A stretch of 32,140 nt of DNA from Nitrospirota bacterium (GTDB lineage: Bacteria; Nitrospirota; Leptospirillia; Leptospirillales; Leptospirillaceae): the NCBI GenBank assembly GCA_021816465.1, contig JAKAYF010000020.1, positions 1 to 32,140 on the forward strand, written 5' to 3'. Positions within the stretch are counted from its first letter, which is position 1. Each line of letters starts with the position of its first letter. This document shows positions 17,098-22,530 of this stretch, piece after piece. The notes below the pieces were generated by a model, which was not told where the DNA came from, ran no database searches, and saw nothing but the letters and a program-made list of their open reading frames with translations. The position numbers and the translations under genes are program-made.

Positions 17098-17817
17098 TTA
17101 CAAACCGAGGCTAAGAACATGCTGGTCCAGTGCCTGATAGAACTCATCCCCCATCAGAAACCGGATAGTCCCTTCCATCGAACGGTACATAAGCGGACCA
17201 AGCCCGCTGTCATGGCAGGGGAGATGAGAAAGGTAGGGCGTTGACTGGGAGCGGAGGATTGTTTCGCCATCCTTTTGGTAGATTCCAAGAGGGTACTGAA
17301 CGCAATCAAGGGGCTTCAGGGCCATCCAGTTCATCCCCTGGTCGATGGCGTAGGCGTGAATCGAGCAGACATTTTCCATCTGGGCGTTCTTTGTCAGGAA
17401 AATGCAGGAATCCATCTCCTCCCCACCTTCACCGCCCTTTCGGACAATCTCGTTGCAGCGATAGTCGGACTCAAGACTGATCGCACGGGCCATGGCGAGG
17501 ACCTCATCACCGTCAAGCTCGCATCCGTCAGGACATTGGGTTCGACAATCCGCAACAAAAGTCCCTTTTTTTTCGAAGATTTTCTGCTTTTGGGGAGTCA
17601 TATAAGGAAGGATTCCTTCCATATGGGGAAAAATGCGCTCTGCCTCCCCAGGAGCCAAAATATTCGACCGGTAACAACACATTGAATGACAATTCTGTGT
17701 CGTGACATTGCAGTCATAGACCGTCAGCCATAGCTGGGGATCGACCAGAACACCGTTAATTCTGACATAGGGGATCTCGCGGGACGGGAAGGGAATAAAA
17801 GCGGCGTTGGACATCAT
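17098..17817 (-). CDS. Cys-rich YkgJ/DUF3109-like protein, putative metal binding
   Basis: The 239-residue soluble protein has cysteines grouped as C36, C43, C47 and C48 (CHSMCC), a second cluster (CRTQCPDGC, about residues 92-100), and a distal block with CIFLT, CSIHAYAID and KPLDCVQYPLGIY. The order C..CC, CxF, CxIHxxA, KPxxCxxYP is the pattern of the YkgJ/DUF3109 group of putative zinc- or iron-chelating proteins, though I assign it from motif memory only. I chose ATG 17817 (a second ATG follows at 17814; TTG 17829 is also in frame); no strong ribosome binding site is visible. It sits between the lipoprotein gene and pgpA, probably in one transcript. Exact function unknown. Confidence 0.6.
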   Translation of the reverse strand: MMSNAAFIPFPSREIPYVRINGVLVDPQLWLTVYDCNVTTQNCHSMCCYRSNILAPGEAERIFPHMEGILPYMTPQKQKIFEKKGTFVADCRTQCPDGCELDGDEVLAMARAISLESDYRCNEIVRKGGEGGEEMDSCIFLTKNAQMENVCSIHAYAIDQGMNWMALKPLDCVQYPLGIYQKDGETILRSQSTPYLSHLPCHDSGLGPLMYRSMEGTIRFLMGDEFYQALDQHVLSLGL

Positions 17818-17858
17818 CGGCTCTTTCAAGGGGGAGAGAAGCGTTCGCTTCTGACAGG

Positions 17859-18242
17859 TTAGTGGGCCTTGTTTTTCAGAGGAATCAACTGAAAATTCAG
17901 GGTACCTTCATTTGTTGTGATCAGGATATTGCTTTTTCTGGCCTTGTCGGTTGCCTCGATCATCAGAACAGAGCGTGATGTCTCATTTTCTCCGGAGGTT
18001 GAGCGCGTAATGGTCCAGCCGCTTGCCGAACCGACCTGCATGTCTCGGATTCGCTGTCCGGACCTGAGCTCGATGGCGCAGACATGGTCAACGGCACAAT
18101 GGATTCCTGGACCAGTCGCATCATCGCCGGTGGATTCGATCAATGAATAAGACGGTCCACCGGAGGAACAGCCTGCGGCAACAGCAAGAATACCAAAAAT
18201 GGACATACCACAGAATCCCCTGAAATAGCCAAGAGAACGCAC
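17859..18242 (-). CDS. Lipoprotein resembling the VirB9/TrbG N-terminal domain
   Basis: The 127-residue product starts at GTG 18242, chosen because a perfect AAAGGAG (18249-18255) lies six bases upstream and because it gives a classic lipoprotein signal: basic start, hydrophobic core, then AVAAGC with Cys25. Starting at the ATG 18206 would remove the basic residues. The mature part contains IELRSGQRIRDMQVG, GWTITRS, a VLMIEA strand and SNILITTNEGTLNFQLIPL. This order (xxLxxGExIxxxxxGD, W, IKP-like strand, TNLxIxTxxRxYxxxL) resembles the beta-sandwich of VirB9/TrbG/CagX. It has none of the C-terminal half and no type IV secretion gene is nearby, so it is an orphan domain, possibly an envelope protein of another role. 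Two cysteines (CAVDHVC) could form a disulfide. It stops 41 bp before the Cys-rich gene. Confidence 0.6.
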   Translation of the reverse strand: MRSLGYFRGFCGMSIFGILAVAAGCSSGGPSYSLIESTGDDATGPGIHCAVDHVCAIELRSGQRIRDMQVGSASGWTITRSTSGENETSRSVLMIEATDKARKSNILITTNEGTLNFQLIPLKNKAH

Positions 18243-18562
18243 GAATGACTCCTTTGCCGTAATAGTAATAATTGATGCCCCAGACCAGATAAAAACAGGA
18301 CACAAAGAAATCCCATCGCCAAGTCTGACAGAAGTTTTCTTCCATGGCAAGGACATTTTCTTCGATTCCAGACGTTGCATCCACCGAAAAAACAAGCGGC
18401 AAACAGCAGAGAGAATCCCGCGTTCTGAAAATGACCACCAGGATGTTTCACCTTGTTTCATTGTTGCGATCCAGCCAAAAATTCGTGCTAGACTGCAATC
18501 AGGTGGAGTTAGCCAACAAAATCAAACAATCAAAAACCTTTTGGAACGAAAAAGGAGCTTCC
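18243..18562. other. Divergent intergenic region
   Basis: These 320 bases separate the divergent lipoprotein (minus) and exported-protein (plus) genes. A + strand promoter candidate is at 18464-18494. Open frames on the minus strand (for example 18451 to 18140) run into the lipoprotein gene in another frame and lack a ribosome binding site, so I do not call them. No terminator or clear minus-strand promoter was found. Confidence 0.5.
18464..18494 (+). promoter_or_regulatory. Candidate promoter for the exported hypothetical gene
   Basis: An extended -10, TGC-TAGACT (hexamer 18489-18494), has TTGCGA (18464-18469) upstream with a 19-bp spacer, longer than ideal. It would give a leader of about 60 bases before the start at 18563. 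Confidence 0.4.
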
Positions 18563-19198
18563 ATGAAATTTTTGAATCAGGCACCAAAAAAGAAGACGGG
18601 ACGCGTTGCACAGATTCTTGCAGTGGCGGCACTTTCTGTTTCCACCATGCTCCTTGCTCCGTCACCTTCTCCCGCAAAGCAGACCACCGGAGTTTTGATG
18701 GTTTCGAACAAAGGCATCAAAACATTCGACGGGAGAACAATCTTCTCCAAAAGTCACATCATCAATTATAAAGACCTCTTCATTGACATCACGAAGAAGA
18801 AGCCCTACAAGGACCCCAGTGGCAGAATGGTCACCATTCCGAACAATGCTATTTTCAAAAATGCCAATGAGGTCACGTTCCGCTTCTGGCACCCCAGAAA
18901 CGAACCAAGACTTCTCGATGGCATCGTCGTCAAGTCCTATGACAAAAAAGGACACCTGATCCATCACGGAGTCTTTGACAGAGGCGTTTTTGTCTCCATG
19001 ATGATCAAGGACCTTTTTCATGGAAAATGGGTCGAGCTTCAGGACGTCGGAACATTTGTCAAGGGTGACAAGTCACTTTATGTGAAAGTTCGGATCCGCC
19101 ACAGCCAGCAGATCGCCCTTGTTCCATTTGCAACATTTCTTCAGGATTTTGCCAACCGCATCAACACCGAACCGGTTATTTCCTGGGCGGTCAAATAG
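18563..19198 (+). CDS. Exported protein of unknown function
   Basis: The 211-residue protein starts at ATG 18563, five bases after a strong AAAGGAG; the frame is open further left but without a start signal of that quality. Residues 1-39 form a signal peptide: basic KKKTGR, hydrophobic core AQILAVAALSVSTMLL, then a Pro/Ser stretch with likely cleavage after SPSPA. The mature part is basic and rich in Lys, Phe and Val, with alternating short strands (TGVLMVSNKGIKTFDGRT, DGIVVKSYDKKGHLIHHGVF, LYVKVRIR), suggesting a small beta-rich periplasmic domain. No catalytic motif or cysteine is seen, and I do not recognise the family. It appears to be a single-gene unit with its own promoter and downstream hairpin. 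Confidence 0.75.
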   Translation: MKFLNQAPKKKTGRVAQILAVAALSVSTMLLAPSPSPAKQTTGVLMVSNKGIKTFDGRTIFSKSHIINYKDLFIDITKKKPYKDPSGRMVTIPNNAIFKNANEVTFRFWHPRNEPRLLDGIVVKSYDKKGHLIHHGVFDRGVFVSMMIKDLFHGKWVELQDVGTFVKGDKSLYVKVRIRHSQQIALVPFATFLQDFANRINTEPVISWAVK

Positions 19199-19222
19199 AC
19201 CACTTTCCCCTTGTCGCTGAGA

Positions 19223-19269
19223 TCCCGGGAGGCATTTGCCCAAGACAACTCTCCGAATGCCCCCCGGGA
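19223..19269 (+). terminator. Long hairpin after the exported hypothetical gene
   Basis: TCCCGGGAGGCATT (19223-19236) pairs with AATGCCCCCCGGGA (19256-19269) with a single mismatch over 14 bp, 25 bp beyond the stop. The following CCCTTTCATT is only weakly T-rich, so it may terminate inefficiently or protect the mRNA 3' end. Confidence 0.5.
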
Positions 19270-19343
19270 CCCTTTCATTAAACCATATAAATCAAAATTC
19301 AACATATCCTTAATAAACAACCAAACCAGCATTCAACTACGTA

Positions 19344-19371
19344 TTGAATTAACACAATAAAAGAGTATGAT
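19344..19371 (+). promoter_or_regulatory. Candidate distal promoter of the polyamine operon
   Basis: TTGAAT (19344-19349) and TATGAT (19366-19371) are separated by 16 bp in an AT-rich stretch. It lies about 300 bp upstream of speD and just ahead of a second candidate promoter. Confidence 0.4.
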
Positions 19372-19382
19372 ATTGCCGCTGT

Positions 19383-19411
19383 TTGACATGAGGGCCAAAA
19401 GCCCTGAGAAT
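19383..19411 (+). promoter_or_regulatory. Candidate proximal promoter of the polyamine operon
   Basis: A perfect -35 TTGACA (19383-19388) is followed after 17 bp by GAGAAT (19406-19411), four of six for the -10. The spacer contains the inverted repeat AGGGC-CAAAA-GCCCT (19391-19405), a possible operator. The leader to speD would be about 250 bases long. Confidence 0.45.
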
Positions 19412-19502
19412 TCACAGTGGGAGCCGAGAGACAGATCCGGTCAATTCCTTTCGGGCGCCCCGCATCTTATTTGACGACCGGAAAAACACAGGAGTTCACA
19501 AA

Positions 19503-19646
19503 ATGTCGGCCGGAAGGTTCGATTGGATGTGGCAGGAAAGTTTTTGTTTAATTCCCTTAAACGATAATCTGGAGACGATTTCGTCCTTTTCTTTGATGGG
19601 ATGGGGTCTTCATTTTGTCTGGCCCAAGGGATTTGGGCTGACCTAG
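19503..19646 (+). CDS. 47-codon upstream ORF (leader peptide candidate) before speD
   Basis: ATG 19503 follows AGGAG (19490-19494) with an 8-base spacer, a better initiation signal than many real genes here. The peptide begins MSAGRFDWMWQESF and ends FVWPKGFGLT: it has four Trp and six Phe, and no known family. The TAG stop (19644-19646) lies in the loop/right arm of a perfect 8-bp hairpin and 21 bases before the speD start. A ribosome finishing this ORF would melt that hairpin and stand next to the speD ribosome binding site, so it may act as a translational switch. It is too short to judge by codon use, and a chance ORF cannot be excluded. Confidence 0.45.
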   Translation: MSAGRFDWMWQESFCLIPLNDNLETISSFSLMGWGLHFVWPKGFGLT

Positions 19647-19652
19647 CCCAAA
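19632..19652 (+). promoter_or_regulatory. Hairpin just ahead of the speD ribosome binding site
   Basis: TTTGGGCT (19632-19639) and AGCCCAAA (19645-19652) pair perfectly around GACCT. The stop codon of the upstream ORF is within it and the speD ribosome binding site GGAGG (19656-19660) starts four bases later. It could modulate speD translation. Confidence 0.45.
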
Positions 19653-19667
19653 GATTGGAGGAAAGAA

Positions 19668-20141
19668 TTGCACGCTCTCGGCACACACCTTCTCGTTGAC
19701 CTCAAAGATTGCCAGAATGATGGATTGAACGACATTCAGTTTGTACAGGAAGCCATGCTTTCTGCTGCCCGTGATGCCCAAGCAACAATTGTTGATTTCA
19801 AGTTTCATGAATTCAGCCCTTTTGGTATCAGTGGGGTGGTTGTTATTGCCGAATCTCACCTTGCGATCCACACGTGGCCAGAATATAAATATGCCGCGGT
19901 CGATGTCTTTACATGTGGAGACACCTTGCAACCCGAGGTCGCTGCCATCGCGCTTGCAAAGGCTTTTGCCTCAAGGAATCCGAGCATCCATGAAGTCAAG
20001 CGGGGAATTATCGGAATAGACAACATTCACCGTCCGCACAAGTCAGAAGATGCCGGAAAGGCCCCAACATCAAAAGAAACATTGCCAGGAGAGGAAACGG
20101 TTGATCATGAGCGAGCCTCGGACTTCGAAGTGGTATATTGA
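19668..20141 (+). CDS. speD: S-adenosylmethionine decarboxylase proenzyme
   Basis: SpeD makes decarboxylated AdoMet, the aminopropyl donor for polyamine synthesis. The 157-residue product is the short bacterial (SpeH-type) form: ALGTHLLVDL start, FSPFGISGVVVIAESHLAIHTWPE with the self-cleavage site before Ser63 that becomes the pyruvoyl group, and VDVFTCG with the catalytic Cys83. Translation starts at TTG 19668, seven bases after GGAGG; no ATG is available before the conserved start. The C-terminal 25 residues extend past the usual family end and overlap the next gene by 35 bases, implying coupled translation with the aminopropyltransferase, its direct pathway partner. Confidence 0.92.
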   Translation: MHALGTHLLVDLKDCQNDGLNDIQFVQEAMLSAARDAQATIVDFKFHEFSPFGISGVVVIAESHLAIHTWPEYKYAAVDVFTCGDTLQPEVAAIALAKAFASRNPSIHEVKRGIIGIDNIHRPHKSEDAGKAPTSKETLPGEETVDHERASDFEVVY

Positions 20142-21027
20142 GTACTCCTCACCCTATCTGGGACATATGCACGGACTCTCTGAGCTCGTCGTATCCCTCA
20201 GGACAAATTTCCAGAAAATGGACATTCTCCGGTCCGGGGCTTTTGGCACATGTCTCATTCTTGACGACAAGATGCAGTCCACCTCGGTTGATGAGTTCAT
20301 TTATCACGAAGCATTGGTTCACCCTGCAATGCTCACTCATCCCAGACCAGAAAAGGTGCTCATCATCGGAGGCGGCGAAGGCGCAACCCTGAGAGAGGTA
20401 CTCCGCCACAAGACCGTACGCCAGGCTGTCATGGTCGATATTGACGACCAGGTCATCGAACTGAGCCGGAGACATCTTCCGGAGTGGCACAAGGGATCCT
20501 TTGACGACCAGAGATCCGTCGTGATCGCAACCGATGCCAGAAAGTACCTTGAGGAGTCAAAGGATACCTTTGACGTGATCATCACTGACCTCTCCGAACC
20601 TGTCGAGGAAGGTCCTGCATACCTCCTTTACACAAGGGAGTTCTACCAGATTGCGGTCTCCCACCTGAGCCCCGAAGGAACGCTTTCCCTTCAGGCCGGC
20701 ACAGCGGCGATCCCTTATCTGTTCAACTTCGGTGCGGTTTTCCAGACCCTTTCGGCGGTCTTCCCCGTCGTTGCTCCTTACCAGGCATTCATTCCGTCTT
20801 TCGGTCTTCCCTGGGGATTTATCGTTGCAAGCAAGGACAGGGATCCAAGGCGCTTTGACACCAACAGCATCGATTCGATGATCCTCGAGAGAATGCAGGG
20901 CACCAATGATTTCTACGATGGCATCTGCCATCAGGGGCTCTTCAGCCTCCCGAAGCATATTCGCCAGGAACTTGCTTCCGCGAATGTGGTGATCGAGGAC
21001 AACCGCCCCATATTCTCTTACCATTAA
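20107..21027 (+). CDS. speE: Polyamine aminopropyltransferase, ACL5/thermospermine synthase-like
   Basis: The 306-residue enzyme transfers the aminopropyl group from decarboxylated AdoMet to a diamine or polyamine. The Rossmann motif GGGEGATLREVLRH (88-101), the acidic MVDIDDQVIELS and the ATDARKYL block are typical of the family. The catalytic region reads TDLSEPVEEGPAYLLYTREFY (given in part: DLSEPVEEGPAYLLYT, 161-176) rather than the DSTDPxGP of E. coli SpeE, and QAGTAA plus PSFGLPWGFIVAS follow. These resemble the ACL5/thermospermine synthase branch (DxxDPxxGGPxxxLYT, VPSFxxxWG). The product, spermidine, thermospermine or an agmatine derivative, cannot be told from sequence. ATG 20107 is chosen; TTG 20101 is two codons upstream and better spaced from GAGG (20091-20094). 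Confidence 0.85.
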   Translation: MSEPRTSKWYIEYSSPYLGHMHGLSELVVSLRTNFQKMDILRSGAFGTCLILDDKMQSTSVDEFIYHEALVHPAMLTHPRPEKVLIIGGGEGATLREVLRHKTVRQAVMVDIDDQVIELSRRHLPEWHKGSFDDQRSVVIATDARKYLEESKDTFDVIITDLSEPVEEGPAYLLYTREFYQIAVSHLSPEGTLSLQAGTAAIPYLFNFGAVFQTLSAVFPVVAPYQAFIPSFGLPWGFIVASKDRDPRRFDTNSIDSMILERMQGTNDFYDGICHQGLFSLPKHIRQELASANVVIEDNRPIFSYH

Positions 21028-21036
21028 TCGGCTGAC

Positions 21037-22500
21037 ATGACCCCCTACGATCATAATCGGACACCTTTATTTGATGCGATGGTTGCTCTTGCCGAAAGCA
21101 GGAAGGTCTCCTTCCACACACCAGGCCACAAAAGCGGAAAAGGGATCTCCACCCGCTTCAGAAAATTTGTCGGGCCAAAGGTCTTTTCCATCGACCTGAC
21201 CTGCCTTGATGAAGTGGACTCCCTGCAGAAACCAAGGGGAGTCATAAGAGAAGCGCAAGAGCTTGCCGCAGATATCTATGGGGCTGACCAGTCCTTCTTT
21301 CTCGTCAATGGGACTTCCGGCGGGAATCAGGCAATGATTCTGTCGGTGATGAGCCCTGGCGAACCGATCCTTCTCACCAGGATCCTGCACAAATCGGTGG
21401 TTTCGGGCTTGATCATGACCGACTGCAAACCTGTTTTTATCCCTCTTGAATCAACGCCAGACTGCGACCTGCTTCTCAATGACCGGACATCAACCATCGT
21501 TCAGGCCATGGACGACCATCCGGAGGCCAAGAAACTTTTCCTGACCTCCCCGAATTACTACGGGGTAACGGTCGATCTTCCCCTTATCATTGAAGAAGCC
21601 CACCGTCGTGGCGTTACCGTTCTTGTGGATGAAGCTCATGGCCCGCATCTTCATTTTCATGATGACCTTCCGCCAAGCGCAATGTCGTCAAATGCCGACC
21701 TCTGTGTTCAATCCACCCACAAGATCATTGGCGGAATGACACAGGCATCAATTCTGCACGCAAAAAAGTCAAATATTGATATCGAACGCCTGACCAGCGT
21801 CCTTCGGTATCTCCAGACAACCAGTCCTTCCTATATCCTGATGGCGTCTCTTGATCTGGCTCGCATGCAGATGGCCACGGAAGGAAAAAAGCTTCTGACC
21901 AAGGCAATCGACCTGGCCAGAAAAGCCCGGGAGAAGATTCGTAAAATACCTGGACTGACCTGTATTGATCGCAACGAAGTCAAGGCCGCCTCAGGCGGCG
22001 ACAATGATCTCGATGAGACCAAGCTCGCGATTGGTGTCAAGGGGATAGGACTCACAGGCTACCAGGTCTCACAGAAACTGAACCATGAATTCGGGATTCA
22101 GGTTGAGATGGCCGACCTGCACCATGTTCTGGTCATTGTCAGCATTGGAGACCACAGGGAGGATCTCGACCGGCTTGTCCGGGCCATGGAGGCCATTTCC
22201 CATCAATCCCTCTCCTCGAAGACGGTAGAGCCAATCAATGTCAAACCTCCTTATGCCATTGCCTCTTCGCGAATTAATCCCAGAGAGGCCTTTTTCTCAA
22301 GACATCATTCCGTTCCCCTTGAAGAAGCACTTGGAAAAACCGCCGCAGACATCGTGACCGTTTACCCTCCTGGAATTCCTCTTCTCATTCCGGGGGAAGA
22401 GATTACCCAAACCGTTCTGGACCACCTGATCCTCATGCGCGAAACAGGGGCCACACTCGACGGTCTTGATTCAGCAAACAGGCTGATCAATATCGTCTGA
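21037..22500 (+). CDS. speA: Arg/Lys/Orn decarboxylase, SpeA-type (PLP, short form)
   Basis: The 487-residue PLP enzyme is the short Bacillus SpeA-like form without the N-terminal wing domain of the E. coli decarboxylases. Key blocks are SFHTPGHK (25-32), FLVNGTSGGNQAM (88-100), SPNYYGVTVDL, DEAHGPHLHFH (198-208, PLP-ring contacts) and QSTHKIIGGMTQAS with the Schiff-base lysine K229. A C-terminal domain ends YPPGIPLLIPGE. The family acts on arginine, lysine or ornithine; arginine is my preference by analogy to SpeA. It would supply agmatine (or a diamine) for the adjacent aminopropyltransferase. It starts nine bases after the preceding stop, in the same operon, with a weak ribosome binding site. 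Confidence 0.85.
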   Translation: MTPYDHNRTPLFDAMVALAESRKVSFHTPGHKSGKGISTRFRKFVGPKVFSIDLTCLDEVDSLQKPRGVIREAQELAADIYGADQSFFLVNGTSGGNQAMILSVMSPGEPILLTRILHKSVVSGLIMTDCKPVFIPLESTPDCDLLLNDRTSTIVQAMDDHPEAKKLFLTSPNYYGVTVDLPLIIEEAHRRGVTVLVDEAHGPHLHFHDDLPPSAMSSNADLCVQSTHKIIGGMTQASILHAKKSNIDIERLTSVLRYLQTTSPSYILMASLDLARMQMATEGKKLLTKAIDLARKAREKIRKIPGLTCIDRNEVKAASGGDNDLDETKLAIGVKGIGLTGYQVSQKLNHEFGIQVEMADLHHVLVIVSIGDHREDLDRLVRAMEAISHQSLSSKTVEPINVKPPYAIASSRINPREAFFSRHHSVPLEEALGKTAADIVTVYPPGIPLLIPGEEITQTVLDHLILMRETGATLDGLDSANRLINIV

Positions 22501-22530
22501 CGCTCACCCCACACTCTCCAGAGGCAAATC

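Noticed and set aside
18121-18438. 105-codon minus-strand ORF with aromatic-rich segments
   Set aside because: Overlaps the lipoprotein gene in another frame; the lipoprotein start has a perfect ribosome binding site.
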